This document shows, in pieces, positions 22,690 to 34,683 of a DNA stretch of 64,000 nucleotides (position 1 is its first letter; every line of letters begins with the position of its first letter). The translations under genes were made by a program, and so were the position numbers. Source of the stretch: Spisula solida (lineage: Eukaryota > Mollusca > Bivalvia > Venerida > Mactridae); the NCBI GenBank assembly GCA_947247005.1, contig OX365948.1:3596001-3660000 (forward strand), read 5' to 3'. Below the pieces are notes generated by a model. It did not search any database. It saw only the letters and a list, made by a program, of their open reading frames with translations, and was not told the DNA's origin.

Positions 22690-22945
22690 TGCTAATCTTA
22701 ACATTGCTAACGCACCAGTCAGTTTAAACCACGGCCCTACAAGCCGGGGGAATGGCGGGAATAGAGGGACAACTGTCTCGTGTTTATACCTTACGGATGT
22801 CCCCGCACTGTCGTGTAAGTGCGAGGCCTTTTTCGTGCCAAAATACCGGGGAAATATTAACAATTTGTGGGATTCAAACCCAAGCAACAATCTGAATTTA
22901 GATCCATAAGCCGTAGCTTAGCCAACTGCGTTAAGGTGGCCGATA
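22690..22945 (-). mobile_element. tRNA-derived SINE relic
   Basis: Read on the minus strand, a box-A-like AACGCAGTTGGCTAAGCTA (about 22934-22915) is followed about 40 bp later by a box-B-like GGGTTTGAATCCC (22881-22869). These are the spacing and motifs of a tRNA-type internal promoter. A full tRNA cloverleaf does not form, so this is a SINE head or tRNA relic rather than a tRNA gene. The unrelated body runs down to about 22690. Confidence 0.55.
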
Positions 22946-23645
22946 TAGGTTACTGTTTCCAATATATGTTTCGACTCTGATTTGTATAAATGCACACCCT
23001 TTACCTGGATTATTTCATGATTAAAAGTATAGAACTTTACGCCCGAATAGTTAACCCCACCGGTTCAATACCAGACCACACTCAACCCAACACAGACATT
23101 CTACCCTTCGTTTTTCCGTGTGGACAAGTGATACGTCTGTAATTGTTCCAGCTTTATTGTTTTGATTTCTTGTTACTCGCTTAATCCTTGTGCATTTACT
23201 GATACAAACATATGCTATGATAAACCCGCATCTTTGGCCACAATCAATAAAGATACACATGTACTATAGCGGTAGAGTATATGGGTAGAACACGACAGTG
23301 AGTCACCTGCAACTTAAAATGAATACGCACCAAACATACGTACTGCGGTACTAATCATTTCATGCTCGCATCATTTTTCAACAATATTTCATTCGTAAAT
23401 GGCAACCAGTACCCTGTAAAAACTAATATTTTGTGAATTTGACAAAATATTCACGTAGCCGAAAATTACTACTTTGACACGTAAGAAACACTGAGTACAA
23501 CAACTACTACTACTAGTAATAATAATATTAAAGGCTTTCTTTATAGAGGGAACATACTTGAAATAACTGTCACTCTGTCGTAAGGCCCTCAAAAGTTAAA
23601 CATTGAAACAACAGAAACATCAATAAGTCTAATGACTACTAGTAT
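22946..23645. other. Non-coding, nothing recognised
   Basis: No open frame with a recognisable motif and no clear repeats. Confidence 0.4.
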
Positions 23646-23822
23646 GTACAAAATATCAAGCGTATGGATATATTATGAAACTATAAATATGTCATATAAT
23701 TTGTTTAAGATGGTAGACACGACAATTATTTAACTTAAACAACTGTCATGTCTACCATCTTAAACAAATTATATGACATATTTATAGTTTCATAATATAT
23801 CCATACGCTTGATATTTTGTAC
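23646..23822. repeat. Perfect 74-bp inverted repeat (cruciform-capable)
   Basis: 23646-23719 is the exact reverse complement of 23749-23822 (74 of 74), with a 29-nt spacer that itself partly pairs. It starts GTACAAAATATCAAGCG. No coding content. A foldback element or a palindromic duplication. Confidence 0.95.
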
Positions 23823-24779
23823 TACTATTATAGTATACATAACAACTACAATTTCATTACATACCAACATAAGTGTATATGAACATGACTTTATAGGTAT
23901 CAAAATGTTTCCCACATTGTGTTACCTCATAGTATAGAACCATTTTATTTATAGGGATTTGAACTGATTGAGTGCAGCAGACTTCTGAACAGGATTGGGT
24001 AACGTACTGAACCAAGACATGTCTGGTCCGAGGATTTGTTACCGGTGCTATTCTCAGGTGACATCAAACACATAACACATAATGAACAAACTATGGTGAA
24101 TACAATAGATGTAATCAGCACTGCACGACCAACTGAACGCTTGTTTCAAGCGTAGATTGAAAGCGTAATATGAATTAAAAGTAATATAGCACGAGATCGA
24201 ACAAAAGTCGGCAACGGAAATGCATTTAATGGTCCATGTGTATTTGTTATTAAGGCTGGTGTTATCATCGGTGGACTATACCCGGACGGTCCCATTTCAA
24301 TTTTCAAACCAGTCATTTATTCGATATGGCACCGACACATGGAGTATTGATTGCTCCATTTGAATACTGTATTCCTAGATACTTTCGCGGATACAATGTT
24401 ATATGTGCATGTATATAGTTACGTTGTGAGGCTGATTAGGGAGAAATGTTTGAAATAACTGTTGTGGTACAGCGGCATAGACCACCACGTATTTCAATCA
24501 TTGGCATTTGGTTATATGCCCTTTAATCGATTGTCGTACTCGACTTTCTCATTTATAAATAAAGTGAACGTGTGTTCACTGTTTGTCATTTCTCCTGATA
24601 AAAACTACATAAGTTGCAAGAGGCATAACTATATTCCAAACCATTTGGGGAATCACTTGCGCTTGATTTTGTCTATGACGATAGTGTTGTAAGCACGAGT
24701 TCGATACAAACAGTAATTGAAACCATACAGTTCAGAGATTGCGTGTGTTCATGAAGCGCTTACTGCATGGTAGGAATCT

Positions 24780-25115
24780 CGATACTTCTCAGTTCCGTCA
24801 GATAATTATTATGTTTTCATACGGCTCTGACGGAACTGAAAATTGATGTAACGCTCTGACGAAACTCAAATATCCTGAGTTCCGTCAGGCAACTATTCTG
24901 ATTTCGTATGGAACTAAATACCGATATCACACTCAAACGGAACTCAAATGTCATGTAACCTGGGTTCCGTCAGGCAATTATTCTTTTTTGATACGTTCTG
25001 ATGGACCTGAATACCGATGTTACGCTCTGGCGGAACTCAAATGCCATATATTCTGAGTACCGTCAGAGCCATATGAGAACAGAACACTTCTCTGACGGAA
25101 CTGACAAGCTGTGTA
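24780..25115. repeat. Tandem hairpin units carrying TTCCGTCAG/CTGACGGAA
   Basis: About three to four diverged units of roughly 110 bp. Each pairs a CAGTTCCGTCAG-type motif with a later CTGACGGAACTGA-type motif, separated by AT-rich spacer with ATTATT. Later copies have decayed (CTGGCGGAACTC, GAGTACCGTCAG). Confidence 0.8.
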
Positions 25116-25820
25116 TCGGGATGCATACCGTGTACAAGGCGGACATGTGTCAATCTATTGGACTTAGTACCATCGCGTATAAACCAAATCACTGTACGTC
25201 TTATTGGGATACTATACAATTCAACTTGTATGACTTATTGTGATTGAAACATCCGGTGATTTCCTATCACTGTACGACTTATTGCAAGACAATACAATTC
25301 AACATGTACTCCTTATTGCGATAACTGGAAGTTGACTCGTTTATACACTGTAAGTATACAAGTCGCTGTATGGGCTGTTGCATTAGTTTAACAATCAATC
25401 ACTAATTCACAACAAGGTGGGCCAGGTGACCAAATAAATCACAGAACTATCTCCCGTCGTCCTGTCAGCATTACATCTGTACAAATATATATCCGGACAC
25501 GTTGTAAAATTCTATTCTTGTTTTTGGTTAATTTTGATACATATACTCGTATATCAGTGTTTGTGTTGGAGTGAGACAGTCGTACGTGCAGCGTTGTCTT
25601 CTGGTTTTCAGTTCATCTCTGGTTGTATCGGAAATATTAAATGATATATTCCCACATGAAAAGGTCGGGATTCAAAGTAAGGATCCTTTAAATAGTTTTC
25701 AAGAGCGATACTCACTCGATCACCGTACCACAATAGAGCGGTTTACTATGTGCGAACTGAGTTGAACTATATAATATTATTATGCTGGCTCGCATTACGA
25801 TAGCAATTTACTATAAGACC
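25116..25820. other. Non-coding, nothing recognised
   Basis: Two short TTATTG-type repeats near 25200-25320; no gene. Confidence 0.35.
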
Positions 25821-26008
25821 AACCTAAAACCTCGAACACTTCCAAATGCGGTATCCAGCTTCGGCGCCTTTATGCCTTTATCACCTAAACGAAGCCAGGT
25901 AACAGTCAGATGGCCCACCTAAAACCTCGAACACTTCCAAATGTGGTATCCAGCTTCGGCGCTTTTATGCCTTTATCACCTAAACGAAGCCAGGTAACAG
26001 TCAGATGG
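25821..26008. repeat. Tandem duplication, two units of 95 bp
   Basis: ACCTAAAACCTCGAACACTT at 25822 recurs at 25917, with about 97% identity through AGTCAGATGGCCC. Confidence 0.92.
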
Positions 26009-27207
26009 CCCGACAATTGTAACAGCCATCGCGATTGGTAGAGACAAAAAATAGCCAATGAAAAATGGCCTTTCAAAAGCGGTTGCGCCAATTAGGATTT
26101 CTCACGGGTGCCACAGGTGCGGCCATATTTGTTGTTGTGGTTATAAGGTTAGATTTTAAAAAAGCTAGAAGTTGCTCGGTTCGTATACCTCTGTCTCTTA
26201 TTGTAGTGTCTTGGATTAATTAAGCCCAAACACATGCTTTACATTGTTACATTAAAGTAAAATTAGCCAAAATAATAATCAAATAAAAAGTAGGTTTAAC
26301 AGGGTTTCTAAACAATATATCAGTTATAATATGGTTTCGATTAACCTTACCAGTTTAACAGCAACTTATGTACATGAGGAAATGGACACTACTGCATGGA
26401 AGAGTACGACCTGTTACAGTTGGATGTCCAACCCGGATGACCGGATTGCATATCCAGTGCACTAACAACTGCTGCAGCTACTCGAGTACATGTAATATGT
26501 ACGTGTAGACAAAAATCATATAACCGATAATTCCATGGTGTAGAGAGACAAAAAGTCATGATTATCCGGACTTTTTTGTTATGTTCGACGAAATAATTTT
26601 AATTGTAACCATAGAAATATACATGTAAGTTATAGTGAAGACAGTATAAATAGTTTAATGAATGTACGAAATTTGTTTTGGAATGTTTTATAACAAAATA
26701 ATGGAAATCATATGTATAACTGATACATTGTTCAGAAACGGCGTTAAACCCAAAACATCTAAGCACATTGTTCTGTTCATGTCAACAGCTCTCCGGTTAA
26801 AAAGTACGAACCGAGCCACTTCTAGCTTTTTTTTAAAGCTAATATGCAATGACATTAATAAAATAGAGAGCCGATGGCGAGTCTTTTATCCAATGTATAT
26901 TTATTGCACGCTTGTCCATATTCTATTCATTAAATTAAAACTTACTTATTGATTCGAAAAAATGTCCCTCTATATTTATATTGTAAGAAATTGTATTGAG
27001 AGCCGTTATTGAGTCAATCAATACGTAGTAAAAACGGAGACAATTTCATCAATAAGCCAGTAACATGTTTCGGATGGTTCGCCATGAACAGTTTGATACA
27101 TTGTATAATTATATGTAAACTCTTCAATGAAGTGTCGTTGTTATGTCCTCCTGCTCCTGGTTCAAATACGGACGGAGTCACTCATACCGCGACAGTGGCC
27201 CAGTGGT
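26009..27207. other. Non-coding, nothing recognised
   Basis: The 96-codon frame 26662-26952 has no known motif and no codon signature. A box-A-like GTGGCCCAGTGG at 27195 is unaccompanied by box B. Confidence 0.35.
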
Positions 27208-29280
27208 TATAGGCGAGTCATTTTAAATTTTAACCTCAAACTAATTGCAACACAAATTTTTATAGTTTTAAATTGTACATCTAGCTAATGTTAACCGTGA
27301 AAGAAAAGTCCTAAGAAAAAATTCCATTGGCTTTTCGAAATATGCTCATAATATTGAATTGGCACATGTTTTCGCGATACTTGTTTCTTTTGGAGGGTAT
27401 ATGTCTTGACTTGTATGAGTATTTCACGTTTAATGCGTTTTAATTGTAAACCATAATTGTGAATCAACCAAGGAACAGTCCTGTAACATTTGTTTTCTAT
27501 GAGATATTCAGTTTCGGCGAAGAAAGTGTCCAATGTTTTCTATTACAACCACTACGAAAAAGTGGAATTTATTCCCTAGCGAGATTGTCTTTCGACGAAC
27601 CTCAATTATTTCAAGGGATTAGATAGAGAATCACCCAAGTAATTTATGAGCGAATTTATTTTAAAATCAAACTGCAGGTTCTTAAGAAAACGACTGAGAA
27701 AGTTGTAAATGCTAGTACATCCATATAGGGAAAATGGGATTCACTTCCTAATATTCATGTTTTTGAACATCTAATCAAAGTTAGTTTCTGATTTTTGGAA
27801 GAGGGTTACCCAATGACCATTTGTGCCAAAATAATTCTAATTTAGAGCAGTTGTTTAAAAAAAGATGTTTAAGCCTTATAATATGTGATTATCTATAGAG
27901 GAAATGTGCCACGCCCTCTGGTGGTCTTGTATTAATTCGAGTCATAGCGCTGTTTATGTATTTAGTTTAGAGGGTCAACAAACAACCATGTGTGCCAAAG
28001 TATTTTGAAATCGGAACATAATTTTCTTAAAAAACGGTTTTCAAAAACTATATAACTTTTGACCTCTAATTATGGCCTTGACCTTTGAGCTTGGGACCTA
28101 GGTCTTGCGCATGGCACACCGTCTTGATGTGGTGAACATTTGTACCAAGCAATGTAAAAATCCAGTAAGAAACGACAAAGATACAGAGTGGATGCGACTT
28201 GCATGACTATAAAACCTTTGACGTCTAAGTTTGACCTTGACCTTTGAGCTAGGGACCTATATGTCTGGCGCATGACACACCGTCTTGATGTGGTGAACAT
28301 TTGTACCAGGCAATTTCAAAATCCTGTATGAAACGACAAGTAGCAGAGCGAACGCGACTTACATGACTATATAACCTTTGACCTCTAAGTATGACCTTGG
28401 CCATGGAGCTAGAGATCTGGGTCTTGAGCATGACATACCGTCGTGATGTGGTTAACATTTGTACCAAGGATTTTTAAAATCCAGTAAAAAACGATCTAGT
28501 CACATAGCGACAAGATGTGAATGACTATATAACCTTTGACCTCTAAGTGTGACCTTAACCTTTGAGCTAGGAAGATGGTGGTGTACATGGCACACTGTCC
28601 TGACGTGGTCAACATGTGTACCAAGCAATTTTAAAATCCAGTTAGAAGCGACAAAGTTACAGAGCGGACACGGTTTTGCTAACAGAAATATATTCGGGAG
28701 TATTTTGGGCATCTTCAGCCATTTATACTGTCTGAACAAGAAGTAGTATTTACTTTAGATACACAGGTATATAATACATGGTATGTGTGATTTATAAACC
28801 AATCGGATTGAAATTACAGAAATGATTAACATTGATGTTACCCCTTCCGAGTGCTAATATGACTCACTTTGTCGACAATTCAACAGGTATTACCCCTACA
28901 TGTATAATGCCATACAGGTGGATATCACATTCTCCGATGATAATATCATTTTTGTTTTCGATAGAGGAATGTTGTATTTTTCAGAAAATATGCACTTTTA
29001 TGTACATTTAGTGAATATTTAACTACCTACTGAGGCATTATCAGAACTTAAAATGTCCCTCGTACTATGAATAAATGAACATGCTAAACTGGCCTTAAAC
29101 TTAAACTGGTCAAAAGTGGCCTTAAACATGTAGATTTTTTCCAACTTTCCTGCAAAATATTTAATTAGGATTTTTTTTCTAGAGTGTATAATAGTTTGTA
29201 GATTATGAAACTGTAAAAAATCTTTGTGTTGCAATTAGTTTGAGATTGGCCCTATTTTTGAGCTTAAATGACTCGCCTAT
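27208..29280. mobile_element. Long-TIR element with a 4x160-bp repeat core
   Basis: Left end ATAGGCGAGTCATTTTAA (27208) matches the reverse complement of the right end at 29280 over about 80 bp with one gap. The strongest block is CTCAAACTAATTGCAACACA. The core 28061-28690 has four units of 158-160 bp, each starting near GACCTCTAAGTNTGACCTTG and containing ACCAAGCAATTTNAAAATCC. Tandem cores like this are typical of bivalve non-autonomous elements (pearl/Helentron-type). Classification is inference. Confidence 0.7.
28061..28690. repeat. Tandem core, four units of about 160 bp
   Basis: Unit starts at 28061, 28220, 28380 and 28538. Units differ by 15-25%, so the array is old. The open frames across it on the minus strand repeat the same phrase and are not genes. 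Confidence 0.9.
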
Positions 29281-29425
29281 TTACCTTTACCGTATGCCTG
29301 TCATATTTCAGCAAAAAGCTAACTGGTGAATAAAGGCTATTCTCAATACATGTTTTATTGAAAACATACATCATTTGCTGACACTAACCTGTCATAAACA
29401 GCCATTCAATATGTTATTAGATCTA

Positions 29426-30402
29426 CAGGGTGTCCCAAAAACGGGGACCTACCAAATCCTCTATGATTTTTTATGAATTTGACTTGAATTTTGTGAGAGT
29501 GTATAAAAGTGTTAATTTCTAATTATAAAATAGGTACTGGTTAATAGGTATTGCTTTAAATCCGGAATTGACGTCATCATTTTACATACGGCGTCATTTC
29601 CATTTTTTGCTGACTTGTCTTGAAAATGTTATCTTTAGATACGGCATTGTTGTCTAGAGTGTTCATATTTAAAAAACAAAGTAACTGTTCTAAAGTCACA
29701 GAGGTGATGAAAATATTGTTAAAAACCGAAGAACTTTGCATAAAATAATGAAAGAGGGGAGAAAGTGACAGGTTTACTGAATAAAAGGGAAGCAGACAAA
29801 CTTTAACCTATTAATTAACAATCACCAAAGAAGCAAAATATAAAGATTCATTTATTATTATTGAGAACAATCAACAAGAAAGCTTAGTAAGAAGCAAAGG
29901 GTAATAATGTGAACTTATATCCAAATCAAAAGTTCATAAATGTATATCAGAGGCATATAGTGTGTCAGCATTTATAAAAAAGCAGAAACCACTTATTACA
30001 ACAAGTCAACAGCAAAATCATGATATATTCGCAAGAAATTACTGACATTTGACCTCATACCTTAGGGCAATTGGCTCGGAGACGGACCAAATATTGAATC
30101 TGTTTGCCATACATGATGAACACGTGTATGCATCTCCATTATCCTTGACTATGGAACATCTGAGATGACATTTGCGGTCAACATGTAAATCTATCTATGA
30201 ACACACTGAAATTCGATGTTCACTGTATGCTAATGGAATTGAAAACAAGGGAGATAACTATGGATATGGGGACTAAATAGTTACAATTATGATGTTGGTA
30301 TTTTGAACTGTATGCATCCCTAAATTTTTGTCATATTGACAATGTGTTACTAAAAAAGTTACGAATATTTAGCCTAGGTCCCCGTTCTTTTGGGACACCC
30401 TG
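29426..30402. mobile_element. TA-flanked mariner/Tc1-like element, decayed
   Basis: Ends CAGGGTGTCCCAAAA (29426) and, inverted, CAGGGTGTCCCAAAAGAA (to 30402) sit between TA dinucleotides, the hallmark target duplication of Tc1/mariner. Both ends continue to ACGGGGACCTA. Inside, around 29650-29750, a short frame resembling a helix-turn-helix start (SRVFIFKKQSN) survives, but no full transposase. 977 bp. Confidence 0.85.
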
Positions 30403-30404
30403 TA

Positions 30405-32570
30405 CATAACATGTGGTTACTAAAATGTTGTTTGTTACAGATGATGATTGTAGGGGCGTCCCCTACTACAACTCAGATATGTTATATTTCCAAAGTCCAT
30501 GTTATAATTATGTCGGACAATAGCTATTGTTTCTTTGTTTAGTACATGTATCATACTTAAAATAAAGATTGTATTGTTTTGTAACTGCGCATCGAGAAAG
30601 TATAAATAAGTTCCGTGTTTCAAGTGTTCATGATTTATTTTATCATCACGTCAACTACAAAACAATACAGCTATATATAGTTACAAACCGAACAAAAACT
30701 AGAAGTAATTATTAACATTGACAGCCAATTTATACTAAATAATAAATATCCAGGGTTTTTGAAACACGTGTAACAAAAGTGTCCCTCAAGGAATTCTATA
30801 ACACGTGTTACTCAAGTGTGCCTCCAGGGTTTGTGTAACACCTGTAACACGTGTAACAAAAGTGTCCCTCAAAAGTTCTAACCCACCAGTTTATATTTCA
30901 TTCCCGTTTTGTGAAAAATGCATGACATTGTATTCACCTGAAATTTCGCATACCGATATATGATTAAGAGATGCAGCGGAGTATTGGTTTATTTTGACCG
31001 TTTAGCAGTTAATTTCAGTGCTTTCGGTGTAGTGCGTAATAATGCATTTTCGCACGTGCAATGCGTGTGGACTTGAATTCATGCACCCATAAACAAAATC
31101 GGCATTACTGATGACGGTTCATCTTGAAAAAACACATAAAATGCCGAAACTGACTCGAGAAGAACACTAATGAGATTACGAAAAACCACTGTGAACACAA
31201 TTCCAAGTTGACATTTTTTCATTTTATCAATATTTTTTAATAATGCATTTATTAACACGAAATTTTACATAATGACATAAGAATATCCAATGAAGCCTAA
31301 TATTTGTTTATTTTGGCCTTCTTACTGTCTAATTCACCGTATTAGACTCGTTACGTAATCTAGAATAATTTACACGTGTAATGCAATTGCGTCGAAAAGC
31401 ACCTTTTTATGTACGGTTTTGATGTAAGTGAAGATTATCCTACGCGAAAAACACAACTTGTCACGAACAGAACGCAATTGACCTGTCGGGATGTCATCAG
31501 TTTGGATAAAGTTGCCGCCCTTAGTTTTTATAACAAAAATGATTTTCTATTTCGTTTGTGATTGTTATTTTAATGATTATTTCCATTTTTTTCATTCACA
31601 GAAACCTTAAAGTTTTGAAATCAACACTCAAGCAAAATTTTCAAAATTGACATTTCATTGAAATAATCTTTGTGAAATTTTGTTATAAGATTCTTAAACT
31701 TCATCTAAGTTCGTTTTGTGTCAATCTCGGCATGTCACGTGTTTTCCTGGGAGGGCTGACATCGGTTGTGCTAAATGTTAATGGATACGTGTTTGTTGCG
31801 TTGCAATATGCACGTGTTCATGAACAAATTGTGTGAAATATTTTTTGACTTTGTAAAATCGACTTCATTACGTAACGCGCCTGTAACGAGTAACACGGCC
31901 GTATATCTGCCAAAATAAATCAATATTTAAATACAAGTATTATTACCTGCGAGTCTTGAGCGAGCAGGTATATTGGATTGCCTTAAGTAAAAAGCCCATG
32001 GAGGGGCACGTGACCTGTTCTCGATGGTTTACGATTTCAAAATATAAATCCAAAAAAAGATGCATTTCGTAAGAATGTCTAGAACCAGACTAATTCCATT
32101 ATTCCATGCGGATAACATCGGTCTTTGTCGCATTGCAATAGTTAATTTACCGAAGAAATCAGAACTGTCCGAAATTTCAGTGAGCGCCAGGCAATATTGA
32201 GACCATGGATCTAAACAGCAGGTGACTGCAGCTGCATTGGTTTATGATCTTTGATATTGTTGAACACTGAAAACATGTCTTATGATAATACCTTTTAATG
32301 AACTGATACGAGGTTTTATTTATAAGCATATACATATTATATGGAACAAGGGAGTCACAATATGCAATTAAGTGTCTTGAAAATTGGTTTGTTACACATG
32401 AAATTATTTAACAATTTGTTGATAAATTTTGTATGTCAAATTATCGTGCATATAGTTTTCCCAATTTGAAAGCTACCGGCCTATCGCGCTTATTTTTCTC
32501 TCACGATTTTGAGATTTTCATGCTTAACTTTATACACATCAGCTATGCATTATTGTTAAAATTTACTTGG
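30405..32570. other. Non-coding; small tandem repeat and a probable old inverted element
   Basis: 30765-30880 holds about three diverged copies of an ACACGTGTAACAAAAGTGTC unit. Around 30980-31930, copies of TATTGRTTTATTTTGRC occur at 30982 and inverted near 31925, suggesting an element of about 950 bp. A hairpin ACCTGC...GCAGGT lies at 31948. No gene. Confidence 0.4.
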
Positions 32571-32573
32571 TTA

Positions 32574-34334
32574 AGGCCCTGTCACACCACAGTGCGTTTT
32601 CACCGCGTCAGCCCGGCGTTGTTAAAATTTCCAGAACGCCGTGTGATCGCCGGAAAAATCTAATATCTAAGTCATGGCGTTCGCACGGCGACTAATGCGT
32701 TGCTACCGAGTTCACTCGGCGTTCCTATGGAGTTCTATTGCGCGCCTACGGAGTTCTTTTGCGTGCCTACGGAGTTCTTGTTGTGACTGTCGGCGCTCTC
32801 ACAGCGCATCCACTGCGTTCTCTGCGCGTTCAATGCGCCTTCACGGCGTGTATGCTGCGCTCGTACAAGCCCCCACACTGAGTTTAAAGGTGTGTTGAAG
32901 ACGGTTGCAATACATTGTATTTGTAACAATAACATCTTTATCATTTGTATATTTGCACGCGAACAGGTTAGACAATGCCAGCAAAAAGCGCAGGAAAATC
33001 TGCTAAAGCCAGAAAATAAATACGAAAAACTCTACCCTCCATCGTTAGAAGATAGCACAATAGATAAACTATCATCAACCAAGGATCCCCTATGTTCGGG
33101 CACTACATCAGCCGTGCTTCCCAATGTATCGACCAGCAGCCAGCCAAGACCATGCGTGAAATTCGACATGAATCACCAAATTCGCAGTCACCTCGCTCCA
33201 GCATTCGATCAAACATTCCCATCCAGCCCCAAAAGAAAGCCAAGCCTGTTACAAACTTGACTATTGACCAAGAGGAGGATATGGCCATATGGTTAAGTGA
33301 TAACCAACAGTTGTATAACAAAAAGCTAAACGCATACAAGGACATCAGAAAGAACGATGCTCTATGGTATTCCAAAGCAGATAGTTCAGGTGTTAAAGAC
33401 CTGGTACAGGTCTATTCGCACTCGCTTTACCCGCCTTATGCACAGGAAGTCTGGACGTGGCACGACCGAATTGACAGAGCGTGACCATTGGATCATTTCG
33501 AACTTCGATTGGTTGAAATCACATGTCATCGAAGTCAAGAAGAAACCAACAGTCGGTGTAAGTAGATCGAACTTTCTAACGTTTCATTTAATTTGTAAAA
33601 TGAACTATTCTTAATGTGAAATAGAAATATCGGACTCATTTATGACTTGAGCGATGCAAACGCAACTACAAAGCCACGACGTCCCATCCGAAAGTCTCAG
33701 CACCAGTCAGTCAAGACGGAGTAATAAGTCCATATCTCGACCAGGGAAGAACAATCCGTCGCTTTCCAGACTAAAGAGTTCGAGCTGCTTGTCCCATCCA
33801 GGGCAACAGAGAGGACACGTTACGCCGATTGGGCAAATGAGGTAAAGATAAGCCTACATCCATCCCTTTGGCTATGTTTCAATGATCGCAGTGACAACTC
33901 CGTAGAGTCGTTGTGAGAGCGCAGTAAAATAAAATACACTCCATACAAGCGCCGTAGACGCGCACAAGAGTCGCAGTGACATCTCATAGAACGCCGTGGA
34001 GTCTATGTGCAAACGCCAAGTACCACTGCGGCGTTCTCGCTGCGATCTCTCTGCGCTACCACGGAGTTCCCGTGGCGTTGATAGAGATCGTATCGGGCTT
34101 CAACGGCGACCCTACCGCGCGCTTTTCAGAGCGCCGACCGACGGCGATTGTTTTGAGCATACCAAAAAAGCGCGCCGTCACTAGGCGTTCTGCGCGATCC
34201 CACCGCCTCCACTTGCGATGCCACTGCGATATTGCGGCGATGCTTGCGATCGTACTGCGCTGCGCCGGCGTTCTGAAAATATTTTTGACGCCGTACGGTC
34301 GCCGCGAGGACGCCTCCCTGGTGTGACAGGGGTT
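32574..34334. mobile_element. PIF/Harbinger-like element, non-autonomous
   Basis: TTA at 32571-32573 and 34335-34337 bound ends AGGCCCTGTCACACCA and, inverted, AACCCCTGTCACACCA. A 3-bp TTA/TAA duplication is characteristic of Harbinger. Subterminal regions (32580-32880, 33890-34320) are CpG-rich with repeated GGAGTTC/GCGTTC words. The interior retains a broken MADF-type accessory gene but no DDE nuclease. Confidence 0.82.
32960..33850 (+). pseudogene. MADF/Myb-like accessory protein of a Harbinger element, frameshifted
   Basis: The frame around 33230-33390 reads QEEDMAIWLSDNQQLYNKK and KNDALWYSKADSSG, the hydrophobic/Trp pattern of a MADF domain. The frame then slips, and from about 33385 the next frame gives LKTWYRSIRTRFTRLM, SGRG and LTERDHWIISNFDWLK. 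These are the phrases that follow in Harbinger accessory proteins. A further remnant (RTRYADWANEVK) is at about 33809. Such proteins help the transposase bind DNA and enter the nucleus. At least one frameshift, so non-functional unless spliced around. Confidence 0.65.
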
Positions 34335-34683
34335 TTAGAAGGCTATTTTGTGAAGGCGTAAATACGTTTGTAAGATTTTAAATTTCACTAGAGCATTATA
34401 TGGTTGACGGATTATTCGTATGATATTTTGAGTGATAATCTCAGGAATAAGTACAGGGTGTTAAAAAAGTTTAATCTCAAATTTAAATTCATTTTCAATT
34501 TTATCTGAGCGATGCACGCAGTGTACAATGTTAATTTCTTACTCTTATAGTTTAATTTAATAATAGAGTGATTAGAACCATGGTAGAACGATCTCGAAAT
34601 TAACTTGAACATTTCAAATTCCTCTGACGTCAGATAAACAAAGTATTAGGACTTAAAAATTGAGAACACGCTGAATGTTATAC
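34335..34683. other. Gap between Harbinger-like element and copy C
   Basis: Searched for the copy-C terminal exon (expected GGTGATGGAAAAGT-like start on the minus strand); not found. AT-rich, no gene. Confidence 0.4.

Noticed and set aside
28070..28739. Overlapping minus-strand frames of 72-79 codons
   Set aside because: They repeat one phrase at 160-bp spacing and come from the tandem core of a transposable element.
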